The notes below the pieces were generated by a model. The model worked only from the letters and a program-made list of their open reading frames with translations. It ran no database searches and was not told the origin of the DNA. From Dyadobacter sp. CY326 (GTDB taxonomy: Bacteria > Bacteroidota > Bacteroidia > Cytophagales > Spirosomataceae): DNA of 64,000 nucleotides. Numbering within the stretch: the stretch's first letter is position 1; every line of letters begins with the position of its first letter. The stretch is from contig NZ_JAJUXI010000002.1 of assembly GCF_021390515.1 (NCBI RefSeq), positions 558,001 through 622,000 on the forward strand, in the 5' to 3' direction. A program made the translations under genes and the position numbers. Shown piece after piece: positions 28,806 through 37,875 of the stretch.

Positions 28806-30059
28806 ATGCTGAGGAGGTTGTTAACGCTCATTTTGGTGCTCATTGCGCACGTTGGCCTTGCGAACCAGATACTCATTCCAATGGACGGTTCTCAAACGAA
28901 CCATTTGAAAGCTTATGGACTGGCTTACATGTTGTTAAAGGGCGAAATTGAAGTGGAATGGTTGCTAAATTACCGCGGTGGCAGCTTTAAAGTGGCTTAC
29001 AGCAAGTCCATCGAAAATGAATGCAAGCTCCGCGCGGTTTCGTATGAAGTTTTGTCCGAATCCGCGAGCCAGCAGATTATTGGTCAAATCAGCAATCCAA
29101 ATGTGAATATGGACGTGGTGAAACTCTTCAAAGCGGCCAAAATAGCAGTTTACTCCCCAATTAAAATCAGCCCTTCCGAGTTTGAAAACACCGATGCAGT
29201 TTTGCTCGTTTTGAAATATGCGGAAATCCCATTCGATGTAATTTATGACGAAGAAATTTTAAAAGGTGATCTGCCAAAATATGACTGGCTGCATTTGCAC
29301 CACGAAGATTTCACAGGACAATTTGGTAAAAATCTGAGGCGAACGACTCCGACGGACATTAAAGCACAAGAGGCCATTGCGAGTCGTTTTGGTTATGCCA
29401 AAGTTTCCAAGATGAAACTGGCCGTTGCCAAATCGATCAAGGAATTTTGTGCGGGAGGCGGATTTTTGTTTGCAATGTGCTCAGGAGCAGAGACTTTCGA
29501 CATTGCATTGGCAGCTGAGGGCGTGGACATTGTTGATAACCTCGACGGCGACGGCATTGATCCCGATGCCCAGTCTAAGCTTGATTTTGAAAAAACATTC
29601 GCATTCCAAAATTTCAAATTGCAAGGCGACGAATATGACGGAATGAATTTCTCTGACATCAATTCTTCATCAGGCCGTTACCGCAACTGGGGCGACGATG
29701 GCGCTTATTTCTCCTTGTTTGATTTTTCTGCAAAATGGGATGTGATCCCGGCCATGCTCGTTCAGAATCACGAAAATCTGGTGCGGGAATTCATGGGTCA
29801 AACGACCGCATTTACCAAAAGCACTGTGAAGCCAAGCGTGTTGGTGATGGGAACAAGTCCATCCTCCGACCGTTACATTTACGGCGAAATGGGCAGAGGT
29901 CAATGGACTTTTTACGGTGGTCACGATCCGGAAGGTCGCGGCGGTGGCGGCCGGAGAATGCCTACGGATCTGAATCTTTATCCCAATTCACCCGGTTACA
30001 GGCTGATTTTGAACAATGTGCTGTTTCCATCTGCCAGGAAAAAGAAGCGTAAAACCTAA
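28806..30059 (+). CDS. Conserved secreted protein, often labelled asparagine synthetase B
   Basis: 417 residues with a Sec signal peptide (about 1-19, ending VGLA). No ATP-pyrophosphatase domain or N-terminal Cys2 glutaminase is present, so the label asparagine synthetase B that I recall for relatives would not be justified. A glutamine-amidotransferase-like element is suggested by CAGGGFLFAMCSGAETFDIALA (about 215-236): a Cys after Met-containing beta strand, with SAEMF-type continuation. DNLDGDGIDPDAQ looks like a Ca2+-binding loop, and GQWTFYGGHDPEGRGGG near 375 may hold a His partner. It is a plausible periplasmic class I GAT-like protein of unknown role. Confidence 0.6.
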   Translation: MLRRLLTLILVLIAHVGLANQILIPMDGSQTNHLKAYGLAYMLLKGEIEVEWLLNYRGGSFKVAYSKSIENECKLRAVSYEVLSESASQQIIGQISNPNVNMDVVKLFKAAKIAVYSPIKISPSEFENTDAVLLVLKYAEIPFDVIYDEEILKGDLPKYDWLHLHHEDFTGQFGKNLRRTTPTDIKAQEAIASRFGYAKVSKMKLAVAKSIKEFCAGGGFLFAMCSGAETFDIALAAEGVDIVDNLDGDGIDPDAQSKLDFEKTFAFQNFKLQGDEYDGMNFSDINSSSGRYRNWGDDGAYFSLFDFSAKWDVIPAMLVQNHENLVREFMGQTTAFTKSTVKPSVLVMGTSPSSDRYIYGEMGRGQWTFYGGHDPEGRGGGGRRMPTDLNLYPNSPGYRLILNNVLFPSARKKKRKT

Positions 30060-30082
30060 CGGGAGACAGCTCTTCCCGGCTT
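30060..30082 (+). terminator. Weak bidirectional terminator between convergent genes
   Basis: CGGGAG (30060-30065) and TTCCCG (30073-30078) form a 6-base stem with a 7-base loop, followed by GCTTTTA. It separates the secreted protein gene from the convergent GNAT gene. The stem contains a G-T pair and the T-run is short, so the call is tentative. Confidence 0.35.
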
Positions 30083-30586
30083 TTACAGCACAAGCTCCAT
30101 TTTAATGTCAGCGCGTTTGAAATTGTGTCCGGTTAGCGGGACTTCAATAAATCCGAGCTTTCGATAAAGGTTGATTCCAGCAGCCGAACCTTTTTTATTC
30201 GAATAAAGAATCAATTTTTCCGCTCCGAGCTGCCGCGCTTTTTCGATAACCGCATAACCCAGCAAATCCCCGATTTTCTTGCCTCGCATTTCCTTGGAAA
30301 CGGTCATTTTACTCATTTCCACAACGCCGGGCTCGCCCCATTTCAGCGCGCAAGTCCCTACCGGTTCTTCATTATAAAGCGCAATCAAAATTGCTCCGCC
30401 ATCTTCCAAATAGTACTTTTCAGGGTCGGCCAGCACCTTCTCATCCTCCGGCTCGACGTCATAAGACTCTGATATCCAGGCGTAATTTAAGTCATAGAAT
30501 GCTTTGGCATGTTCAGGGGTGTAGTCTACTATTTTGATGGCGGAATTTGTTTCTTCGTTTTCTAATTGATATTCTGCTTCGTTCAT
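30083..30586 (-). CDS. GNAT-family N-acetyltransferase
   Basis: 167 residues. Motif A is TVSKEMRGKKIGDLLGYAVIEKA (about 92-114), the acetyl-CoA loop, followed by LILYSNKKGSAAGINLYRKLGF with the conserved Asn and Tyr of motif B. The C-terminal ADIKMELVL matches the acyl-acceptor side of many small-molecule acetyltransferases. It acts in the cytoplasm; acceptor unknown. Convergent with the secreted protein gene and followed upstream by the toxin-antitoxin genes on the other strand. Confidence 0.85.
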   Translation of the reverse strand: MNEAEYQLENEETNSAIKIVDYTPEHAKAFYDLNYAWISESYDVEPEDEKVLADPEKYYLEDGGAILIALYNEEPVGTCALKWGEPGVVEMSKMTVSKEMRGKKIGDLLGYAVIEKARQLGAEKLILYSNKKGSAAGINLYRKLGFIEVPLTGHNFKRADIKMELVL

Positions 30587-30709
30587 GGTGGGTAATCAGT
30601 TGTTTTGCCAAGTAATGTTATAAGGCCAACTTATAATGATTGACCAGCTCGTTTCTACACTAGAAATTACAAATTGCATTTATTATTTTTGATTGACAAA
30701 AAGGAAATC

Positions 30710-30922
30710 ATGACAGAGAAAGCAATTTTAGAGCAGATACATTCCCTTCCGGAAAATTTGAGGCTTGAAGTGATGCACTATGTCTCATTTTTGAAGAACA
30801 AGTATTTGAACTGTTCGGACCAACCTGTTCAGAAAAAAAGGGTGTTTGGCATGGCGAAGGGAATATTCGAAATGTCTGACGATTTTGACGAACCGTTAGA
30901 TGATTTTAAAGATTATATGTAA
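30710..30922 (+). CDS. DUF2281/VapB-type antitoxin
   Basis: 70 residues from the ATG at 30710; an in-frame extension upstream (HLLFLIDKKEI) has no family character. The N-terminal ILEQIHSLPENLRLEVMHYVSFLKNKY is the typical DUF2281 helical segment, and the C-terminal VFGMAKGIFEMSDDFDEPLDDF is the tail that wraps the toxin active site. It neutralises the PIN toxin encoded next; start and stop overlap by one base (TAATG), so the two are translationally coupled. It probably autorepresses the operon with the toxin. Confidence 0.8.
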   Translation: MTEKAILEQIHSLPENLRLEVMHYVSFLKNKYLNCSDQPVQKKRVFGMAKGIFEMSDDFDEPLDDFKDYM

Positions 30923-31317
30923 TGCGATATTTAATTGATACACACACATTCATCTGGTTTCTCAAAGGTTCTGAGGATTTAAGTGAAGGTTCGAGAAAAA
31001 TAATTGAAAACGAAAAAAATGAAATCTTCATCAGCATAGTTAGCCTTTGGGAAATAAGTATAAAAGTGGCGCTAGGCAAGCTCAAAATGCGAGCACCCTA
31101 TGAGACATTGATAAGTGAAGTTTACAAAGCAAACATTATTATCATCTCTATTGATTTTAGTCACACAGTTGTGCAAAGTAAACTCCCTTTTTTTCACAAA
31201 GATCCTTTCGACCGCCTTATCGCTTCCCAGGCGTTGGCGGAGAACATGCACTTGGAAAGCAATGATTCGGCTTTTGACGATTACTTTATAGGTAGTGAAG
31301 TTAGGCGAGTATGGTAA
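30922..31317 (+). CDS. VapC-type PIN-domain toxin
   Basis: 131 residues, standard for VapC. The metal-binding acidic residues of the PIN fold are visible: Asp6 in YLIDTHTFIW, Glu in SLWEISIKVALGKL (about 44) and Asp in KDPFDRLIASQALAE (about 97-99), with a later Asp in SNDSAFDDY. It is an Mg2+-dependent RNase, probably cutting tRNA or rRNA, held in check by the antitoxin. It lies convergent to lpxB with 15 bases between. Confidence 0.85.
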   Translation: MRYLIDTHTFIWFLKGSEDLSEGSRKIIENEKNEIFISIVSLWEISIKVALGKLKMRAPYETLISEVYKANIIIISIDFSHTVVQSKLPFFHKDPFDRLIASQALAENMHLESNDSAFDDYFIGSEVRRVW

Positions 31318-31331
31318 GTTTGATAGTTAGC

Positions 31332-32441
31332 TCATTTCAAATATCCAACAATCAACCCTCCCGCCCTTCCAGACGCTCCTGGCCCGCCCACTAATGTTTG
31401 CAATGTATTATAATCTGCCATTTGCTCATGATGCTTTGCTCCGCCCGGTAAAATCATCCTGAGTTCTTCAACGAGCAAACTCTCATTCAAATTACTTTGA
31501 ATCAACTCCCTAACCGCCTCTTTTTCCAAAATCAAATTGACCAATGAGATGAACGGAACGCGGATGAGGCGTTTGGCGATGGCGTAGGAAAAGGCGCTGG
31601 TTTTGTAGCAGACGACTTCGGGAACGCTGAACAATGCGGTTTCCAATGTGGCTGTTCCGGATGTGACCAATGCTGCGTCGGCAATGTTCAGCAAGTCGTA
31701 AGTTGACTCGTAAACAATGATCGCGTTGTGTGCGGCAATGTATTTTTCATATAATGCTTTTGGCAAATTACTGACTCCCGCAATCACAAATTGATGATCT
31801 GGAAAATGCGGCTGAACGGTGAGCATAATGTCCAGCATGCCAATAATTTCCTGTTGCCGACTGCCGGGAAGCAATGCGATAACCGGCTTTTCTGGCTGTA
31901 AATGATGTTTTTCCCGAAACGCAGGATCTGGCTTGAAAGCGGCAATCGCATCCATCAACGGGTTGCCCACATAATCAACTTTGTAGTGGAACTTCTTATA
32001 AAAATCAATTTCAAAGGGGAAGATCACAAACATATGATCCACATGCTGCTTGATCTTCAATGCACGTTTCTGATTCCACGCCCAGACCTTCGGCGAAATG
32101 TAATAGAAGACTTTCAGATCGTGCTTTTTTGCAAAAGATGCAATGCGCAAGTTAAAGCCTGGATAATCAATTAATATCAATGCATCGGGCTTATAATTAA
32201 GAATATCCGCTTTGCATTTTTTAAGAAAACCCGAAATCTTGTGCAGGTTAAGGGCCACTTCCAGGAAACCCATGAAAGCGGTGTCCTTATAATGCGTGAC
32301 CAGTTCCATTCCGGCAGCAGCCATCATATCACCTCCCCAGCCGCGAAATTGCGCATCGGGATCATTTTCCCGGATTCCGCCGATGAGGTTGGAACCATGC
32401 AAATCTCCCGAACGCTCGCCTGCAATGAGGTAATATTTCAT
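31332..32441 (-). CDS. lpxB: Lipid-A-disaccharide synthase
   Basis: 369 residues, GT19 family. The start YYLIAGERSGDLHGSNLI (3-20) is the LpxB signature; LALLPGSRQQEI-type text (VIALLPGSRQQEIIG) marks the nucleotide-sugar domain and ALVTSGTATLETALF the UDP-binding loop. It joins UDP-2,3-diacylglucosamine to lipid X at the cytoplasmic face of the inner membrane. The last 25 residues are Gly-rich (VGGPGASGRAGG). It lies 21 bases after queD. Confidence 0.96.
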   Translation of the reverse strand: MKYYLIAGERSGDLHGSNLIGGIRENDPDAQFRGWGGDMMAAAGMELVTHYKDTAFMGFLEVALNLHKISGFLKKCKADILNYKPDALILIDYPGFNLRIASFAKKHDLKVFYYISPKVWAWNQKRALKIKQHVDHMFVIFPFEIDFYKKFHYKVDYVGNPLMDAIAAFKPDPAFREKHHLQPEKPVIALLPGSRQQEIIGMLDIMLTVQPHFPDHQFVIAGVSNLPKALYEKYIAAHNAIIVYESTYDLLNIADAALVTSGTATLETALFSVPEVVCYKTSAFSYAIAKRLIRVPFISLVNLILEKEAVRELIQSNLNESLLVEELRMILPGGAKHHEQMADYNTLQTLVGGPGASGRAGGLIVGYLK

Positions 32442-32462
32442 TTGGAATTAGTCAGCTGGCGC

Positions 32463-32882
32463 TTATTCGCCGTAATATTCAACGAAGTTTTTTGGTGTTT
32501 CTACAAGCTTAATGTAATGCAGCTTTGAATGAGGAGACGCATCAGCGATTGCCGGCGCGAGGATATTCCATATTTCTGTCACAAAAATTTCGCAGGAAGC
32601 CATTTTGCCCTGCATAAAATCAACATCCAAATTGAGGTTTTTATGATCCACCTTATCCACCACTTTCTCCTTCACAATATCGCCCAGCACTTTCAAGTCA
32701 ATAACAAATCCAGTGTCCGGGTCAGGCTTTCCTTTTACAGTAACAATCAGCTCAAAATTATGTCCGTGCCAGTTGTTGTTCGCGCAGGGACCAAACACTT
32801 CCTGGTTTTTTTCCTCTGACCAAGCTGGGTTAAAAAGCCTGTGCGCTGCATTGAAATGTTCTTTCCTCGTTACGTAAATCAT
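32463..32882 (-). CDS. queD: 6-pyruvoyltetrahydropterin/6-carboxytetrahydropterin synthase family (QueD)
   Basis: 139 residues from the ATG at 32882; a longer reading (11 codons) is unlikely because of a promoter-like box in it. Zinc ligands are His in FNAAHRL and the two in NNNWHGHNF; the catalytic Cys is in FGPCANNNW and the base pair Asp/His in VDKVDHKNLN; Glu sits in KLVETPKNFVEY. In bacteria this enzyme turns dihydroneopterin triphosphate into 6-carboxytetrahydropterin for queuosine, but sequence does not exclude a pyruvoyl pterin role. No queE or queC is next to it. Confidence 0.9.
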   Translation of the reverse strand: MIYVTRKEHFNAAHRLFNPAWSEEKNQEVFGPCANNNWHGHNFELIVTVKGKPDPDTGFVIDLKVLGDIVKEKVVDKVDHKNLNLDVDFMQGKMASCEIFVTEIWNILAPAIADASPHSKLHYIKLVETPKNFVEYYGE

Positions 32883-32912
32883 AAATCTTCTCCTCCCTTG
32901 GTAAATAGGGTA

Positions 32913-32941
32913 CAAAATTACATCTTGTATCCGTAGTTTTG
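32913..32941. promoter_or_regulatory. Divergent -7 boxes between queD and hldD
   Basis: TAATTTTG on the minus strand (32920-32913) faces queD and TAGTTTTG on the plus strand (32934-32941) faces hldD. Both match the Bacteroidota -7 consensus TAnnTTTG, 13 bases apart, but neither has a -33 TTG at the usual distance. Placing the transcription start of queD near 32907 supports the ATG at 32882. Confidence 0.35.
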
Positions 32942-32984
32942 CAGTTCGACAAGAGGATAACTAAAAAAACATATAATCTCTCCC

Positions 32985-33950
32985 ATGATTATCGTAACAG
33001 GTGCAGCCGGATTTATCGGCAGCGGGCTCATTAGCCGGCTAAACCAGGACGGCTTTAAAAGCATTATTGCTGTTGATGATTTTTCGAAAATCGAGAAAGC
33101 AGAAAATCTTGAAGGCAAAACGATCCAAGAAAAAGTGGAAAGGACCGAGCTCTTCAACTGGCTTGATAACAACAACCGCGATGTCGAGTTTATTTTCCAC
33201 ATCGGCGCCAGGACGGACACAACTGAATTCGACAGAGAGATTTTTGAAGAGCTTAATGTGCGTTATTCGAAGCAAATTTGGGAAAAATGCATTGCCTATC
33301 AAATTCCGCTCGTATATGCTTCGTCAGCAGCGACTTACGGTCTGGGCGAGCACGGTTATGATGATAATGAATCCACATTGTCGCAGCTCAAACCGCTGAA
33401 TCCTTACGGCGATTCCAAAAATGAGTTTGATATCTGGGCTTTGCAGCAGGAGAAAAAGCCATTTTTCTGGGCAGGATTGAAATTTTTCAATGTGTATGGC
33501 CCGAATGAATATCACAAAGGCAGAATGGCTTCTGTGGTCATGCACGCTTTCAATCAAATTAATAAAACGGAAAAAATGAAGCTTTTCCGCTCGCATAATC
33601 CTGATTTCAAGGATGGCGAGCAGATGCGCGATTTTATTTATGTCAAAGACCTGATCGATGTCTGCATTTTCTTTATGCACCACCGCAAAAATTCGGGCAT
33701 CTACAACCTCGGAAGCGGCCGTGCGCGGACTTTCAAAGACCTGGTAACAAGCACATTCAATGCCATGGGCAAGACGCCAGATATTTCTTACATCGACACG
33801 CCGGAGGACATTCGCGATAAATATCAGTATTTCACCCAAGCCAATATGAGCAAACTTCGCTCCATTGGTTTTACCCGCGCTTTCACCTCACTGGAAGACG
33901 GAATCGACGACTATGTGAAGAATTATCTTGCAACGGGAGCATACCTATAA
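32985..33950 (+). CDS. hldD: ADP-L-glycero-D-manno-heptose 6-epimerase
   Basis: 321 residues of the extended SDR family: VTGAAGFIGSGLI (4-16) binds NADP, ASSAATYG gives the Ser and NPYGDSKNEFD the YxxxK pair. The internal KFFNVYGPNEYHKGRMASV and NPDFKDGEQMRDFIYVKDL are typical of HldD/RfaD. It converts ADP-D,D-heptose to ADP-L,D-heptose for the LPS inner core. Together with lpxB nearby it points to LPS synthesis. No other hld genes are in this window. Confidence 0.93.
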   Translation: MIIVTGAAGFIGSGLISRLNQDGFKSIIAVDDFSKIEKAENLEGKTIQEKVERTELFNWLDNNNRDVEFIFHIGARTDTTEFDREIFEELNVRYSKQIWEKCIAYQIPLVYASSAATYGLGEHGYDDNESTLSQLKPLNPYGDSKNEFDIWALQQEKKPFFWAGLKFFNVYGPNEYHKGRMASVVMHAFNQINKTEKMKLFRSHNPDFKDGEQMRDFIYVKDLIDVCIFFMHHRKNSGIYNLGSGRARTFKDLVTSTFNAMGKTPDISYIDTPEDIRDKYQYFTQANMSKLRSIGFTRAFTSLEDGIDDYVKNYLATGAYL

Positions 33951-33965
33951 ATCCGCATTTTTGTG

Positions 33966-33973
33966 TATTTTTG
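33966..33973 (+). promoter_or_regulatory. -7 box candidate upstream of sufB
   Basis: TATTTTTG matches TAnnTTTG and lies 74 bases before the sufB ATG, inside a T-rich stretch. No convincing -33 TTG was found at 18-21 bases. Placement suggests a leader of about 65 bases. Confidence 0.3.
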
Positions 33974-34046
33974 ATGTTCTCAATAAACTCAATCCCCGTT
34001 CTGTGTGTTACTCTTATACGAAACACAGTGTGATAATTTTTAGACT

Positions 34047-35498
34047 ATGAGCAAAGAAGATGAATTGTTGGAGGAAATCACCAGTTCGGAATACAAATAT
34101 GGTTTTGTAACTGATATTGAAGCAGATGAGGCTCCTATGGGCCTTAATGATGATATTGTCAGGTTTATTTCAGCCAAAAAAAATGAACCGGAATGGATGC
34201 TTGCGTGGCGTTTGAAAGCTTATCATTTGTGGCTGACAATGGCTGAGCCAAAGTGGCCGAATGTTCATTATCCTAAAATAGATTTTCAGGCAATAAAATA
34301 TTATTCCGCGCCGAAGAAGAAAAAGCAAGTTGACAGTCTGGACGACATTGATCCGGAATTGCGTGACACATTCGAGCGTCTGGGAATTTCGCTTAACGAG
34401 CAAAAACGACTTTCAGGCGTTTCCATCGCGGTTGATGCTGTCATGGATTCTGAATCGGTTTTCACGACTTTTAAAGGATCGTTGAAAGAAAAAGGAATTA
34501 TATTTTGTTCGATCAGCGAAGCCATCCGTGAACATCCTGAACTGGTCCAAAAATATCTGGGATCGGTTGTTCCGCCGAAAGACAACTATTATGCAGCATT
34601 GAATTCAGCTGTTTTTTCAGACGGATCATTCGTTTATATCCCAAAAGGCGTTCGTTGCCCGATGGAGCTTTCCACTTATTTCCGTATCAATGCGGCAGGA
34701 ACTGGTCAGTTTGAGCGCACATTGATTATCGGTGATGCCGATAGTCACGTAAGTTATCTGGAAGGTTGTACAGCGCCAATGCGTGATGAAAATCAATTGC
34801 ATGCTGCTGTTGTGGAAATTTTCGCGCATGAAAATGCGAATGTTAAATATTCGACTGTTCAGAACTGGTATCCTGGTGATAAGGACGGAAAAGGCGGGAT
34901 TTACAACTTTGTAACGAAACGCGGTCTTTGCGACGGCGCTGGTTCGAAAATTTCTTGGACACAAGTTGAAACCGGCTCTGCGATTACATGGAAATATCCT
35001 TCTGTGATCTTGAAAGGCGATAATTCCATTGGTGAGTTTTATTCTGTTGCCGTGACAAATAACATGCAACAAGCTGATACGGGAACCAAAATGGTCCATA
35101 TTGGCAAAAACACCAAGAGCAGGATTGTTTCAAAAGGGATTTCTGCTGGTAAAAGCCAAAACTCTTACCGCGGACTTGTTCAGGTGTTCAAGAAAGCTGA
35201 AAAAGCGCGTAACTTTTCGCAATGTGACTCCCTTCTTCTGGGCGACAAATGCGGCGCGCATACATTTCCATACATTGAAGTAAGCAATCCTTCTGCGACT
35301 GTTGAGCATGAGGCTACAACTTCAAAAATCGGTGAAGACATTCTTTTTTACTGCAACCAGCGCGGCATTCCAACCGAACAAGCGGTTGCATTGATTGTAA
35401 ACGGTTATGCAAAAGAAGTGCTGAATCAGCTGCCAATGGAGTTTGCTGTGGAAGCCCAGAAATTGTTAGAAATAAGCCTGGAAGGAAGCGTAGGATAA
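34047..35498 (+). CDS. sufB: Fe-S cluster assembly protein SufB
   Basis: 483 residues. SUF scaffold family: [27 protein letters not shown] and [20 protein letters not shown] carry the Cys and His that build the cluster in the SufBCD complex; [22 protein letters not shown] is the C-terminal SufBD signature. SufB with SufC ATPase and SufD assembles Fe-S clusters in the cytoplasm, fed by SufS/SufE. Here no sufC, sufD or sufS is next to it, and a strong terminator follows at 35534-35563. The operon is therefore split in this genome, or the others lie outside the window. Confidence 0.96.
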   Translation: MSKEDELLEEITSSEYKYGFVTDIEADEAPMGLNDDIVRFISAKKNEPEWMLAWRLKAYHLWLTMAEPKWPNVHYPKIDFQAIKYYSAPKKKKQVDSLDDIDPELRDTFERLGISLNEQKRLSGVSIAVDAVMDSESVFTTFKGSLKEKGIIFCSISEAIREHPELVQKYLGSVVPPKDNYYAALNSAVFSDGSFVYIPKGVRCPMELSTYFRINAAGTGQFERTLIIGDADSHVSYLEGCTAPMRDENQLHAAVVEIFAHENANVKYSTVQNWYPGDKDGKGGIYNFVTKRGLCDGAGSKISWTQVETGSAITWKYPSVILKGDNSIGEFYSVAVTNNMQQADTGTKMVHIGKNTKSRIVSKGISAGKSQNSYRGLVQVFKKAEKARNFSQCDSLLLGDKCGAHTFPYIEVSNPSATVEHEATTSKIGEDILFYCNQRGIPTEQAVALIVNGYAKEVLNQLPMEFAVEAQKLLEISLEGSVG

Positions 35499-35533
35499 TG
35501 CTCTAATTCCATTTTGTATTGGATTAATCCTTG

Positions 35534-35563
35534 AAAGCCTTTGATTCGTCAAAGGCTTTTTGT
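35534..35563 (+). terminator. Rho-independent terminator after sufB
   Basis: AAAGCCTTTGA (35534-35544) and TCAAAGGCTTT (35549-35559) pair perfectly over 11 bases around a TTCG tetraloop, followed by TTTTTGT. It lies 36 bases after the sufB stop and overlaps the earliest in-frame start of the antiporter, which is evidence against that start. Confidence 0.85.
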
Positions 35564-35604
35564 ATTTTATTGATCCAAAGAATTTCCCACCAATACAATC
35601 CTAC

Positions 35605-37875
35605 ATGACCCACGTCCCGCAACTCATTGTCGACCTTTCGTTAATACTCACAATGGCGGGGATCATTACGCTGATCTTCAAAAAGTTGAAGCAACCCATT
35701 GTGCTTGGTTATATATTGGCCGGATTGCTTGTAGGACCGAATTTCAATCTTTTTCCAACCATCACAGACATTAAAACCATCGAGATCTGGGCGGAAATCG
35801 GGGTTATCTTTTTGCTGTTTAATTTGGGGCTTGAATTTAGTTTTAAAAAGCTGGTTAAAGTCGGGAACACGGCTGCGATAACGGGTTTGTTTGAGGTGGG
35901 ATTGATGCTTGCCACGGGCTTTGTAACGGGACAATTGCTCGGATGGAGCAAAACAGACAGTCTGTTCTTGGGTGGGATTATCGCCATTTCTTCCACCACC
36001 ATTATATTCCGCGCATTTGATGAATTAGGGCTGAAAACGCAAAAATTCACGCGCGTCGTTCTGGGCATTCTGGTCATTGAGGACCTTACAGCCGTTTTGT
36101 TAATGGTCTTACTGTCAACCTTATCCATTAGCCAGCAATTTGCAGGGATGGAGTTGTTGCAATCCATTCTTAAACTATTCTTCTTCCTGACGCTCTGGTT
36201 TTTAGGCGGCATATTCGTCTTCCCCACCCTGCTCAGACGTTACCGGAAATTAATGAATGATGAAAGCGTGCTCATCACATCTGTCGCATTGTGTTTCGGA
36301 ATGGTGTTTCTCGTTACGCAAGCCGGCTTTTCAGCTGCATTAGGCGCCTTTATTATGGGTTCAATTCTAGCCGAAACGACGCATGCAGAAAAGATCGAAC
36401 ATTTGTTAAAGCCGCTGAAAGATCTTTTTGGGGCGGTGTTTTTTATATCGGTCGGCATGCTGATCAATCCGGGTTTGTTGCTGGAATATGCATTGCCGAC
36501 TGCCATCCTGGTTTTGGTTGTGATCTTGGGAAAAACCACTTTTGTGTCGCTGGGAGCGGTCATTTCCGGACAGCCGCTTAAAAATTCCTTGCAATCCGGC
36601 ATGAGCATGTCGCAAATCGGTGAATTCTCGTTCATAATCGCCAATCTCGGCCTTTCGCTTAGCGTAACTAGCAATTTCCTTTATCCAATTGCCGTCGGTG
36701 TTTCTGTAATTACGACGTTCACAACGCCTTACATGATGAAGGCATCCGAACCGCTTTCCGAATGGCTTGAAAAGCGGTTGCCAATCAAATGGAAACATTA
36801 TCTCAACAGATATAGCACGAGTACGGAAACCATTGTCCAAACCACGCATTGGAATGACATTCTGAAATCCTATTTCCAGACGATCATTATAAATTCTGTT
36901 GTGATCATCGGGATTGTCATGGCATCGTCGCACCAGCTGGCCGATCAATTGCACACAATGATTCCGGAAACATACATTACCAATGCGGTTCTGTTCGGCA
37001 TTACATTCCTGCTCATTTCGCCATTTTTGTGGGCACTTATTTTTAAAAGGTCAAACCGAAAAGCTTATTCTGCGATTTGGCTGAGCAGAAAATTCAGCCG
37101 CGGGCCATTGCTTTTGCTAGAATTATCGCGGGTGCTGATTGCCATTTTGTTGATGGGTTTCCTGCTCAATTCCTTCTTCGCAACGCCCACAGCATTAAGC
37201 GTTGCGGGCGGCATTATGGTTCTGGGTTTTGCTATTTTTTACCAAAGATTACAAACCTTTTATCATCGCATTGAAGATCGGTTCTTGCAAAATCTGAATG
37301 CAAGACAGCTGGAAGGAAGCGGAAAATCTAAGAAAATATTGCTGCCCTGGGACGCTCACTTTGCGTTTCTGGAAGTAAGCGCTGATTCGTCGCTTATTGG
37401 AAAAACATTGCAGGAATTGAAGATCAGGGAGAATTTTGGAATCAATGTGGTGTTGATCGAACGCGGCAGCAAGACCATCCACCTGCCCCGCCCCACCGAA
37501 GTCCTCTATCCCTGCGACCGCATCGAAGTGATTGGAACGGATGATCAGCTGGACGTTTTCCGCGGACACATTGAAGTTAGCACCAATGGCGACGTTTATA
37601 TGGCGCACGAGGACAGCATTGTGCTGGAACGAGTGGAAGTGAGAAGTGAATATCACATTCGTGGCAAAAGCATCCGAAGCAGCCAGATCCGTGAAAAAAC
37701 GCTTGGCATGATCGTCGGCCTGGAACGCAACGGCGAACGCATTCTCAATCCCGACTCTTCCATGATCATTGAAAACGATGATGTGTTGTGGATTGCAGGA
37801 GAGCGCGATCTCATAAAGGAATTTGTGAGAACAAAATCGGCAAGCAGCGACGAAGAAGTCGTGGCTATGACCTGA
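35605..37875 (+). CDS. CPA2-family cation:proton antiporter with RCK_C domains
   Basis: 756 residues from the ATG at 35605; an in-frame Met at 35560 sits inside the sufB terminator and is rejected. About twelve membrane helices (1-400) of the Na+/H+ exchanger fold include LGYILAGLLVGPNF and SAALGAFIMGSILAETTHAEKI, a KefB/YbaL-like design. More helices follow (about 435-560), then two C-terminal TrkA_C-like regions, SLIGKTLQELKIRENFGIN and SIRSSQIREKTLGMIVGLER. It exchanges K+ or Na+ for protons across the inner membrane; a full RCK_N nucleotide-binding domain is not obvious. Its 3' end overlaps the opposite-strand gene by 11 bases. Confidence 0.92.
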   Translation: MTHVPQLIVDLSLILTMAGIITLIFKKLKQPIVLGYILAGLLVGPNFNLFPTITDIKTIEIWAEIGVIFLLFNLGLEFSFKKLVKVGNTAAITGLFEVGLMLATGFVTGQLLGWSKTDSLFLGGIIAISSTTIIFRAFDELGLKTQKFTRVVLGILVIEDLTAVLLMVLLSTLSISQQFAGMELLQSILKLFFFLTLWFLGGIFVFPTLLRRYRKLMNDESVLITSVALCFGMVFLVTQAGFSAALGAFIMGSILAETTHAEKIEHLLKPLKDLFGAVFFISVGMLINPGLLLEYALPTAILVLVVILGKTTFVSLGAVISGQPLKNSLQSGMSMSQIGEFSFIIANLGLSLSVTSNFLYPIAVGVSVITTFTTPYMMKASEPLSEWLEKRLPIKWKHYLNRYSTSTETIVQTTHWNDILKSYFQTIIINSVVIIGIVMASSHQLADQLHTMIPETYITNAVLFGITFLLISPFLWALIFKRSNRKAYSAIWLSRKFSRGPLLLLELSRVLIAILLMGFLLNSFFATPTALSVAGGIMVLGFAIFYQRLQTFYHRIEDRFLQNLNARQLEGSGKSKKILLPWDAHFAFLEVSADSSLIGKTLQELKIRENFGINVVLIERGSKTIHLPRPTEVLYPCDRIEVIGTDDQLDVFRGHIEVSTNGDVYMAHEDSIVLERVEVRSEYHIRGKSIRSSQIREKTLGMIVGLERNGERILNPDSSMIIENDDVLWIAGERDLIKEFVRTKSASSDEEVVAMT

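Noticed and set aside
35560..35604. A longer start of the antiporter
   Set aside because: The upstream Met overlaps the sufB terminator and adds a polar segment before the first membrane helix.
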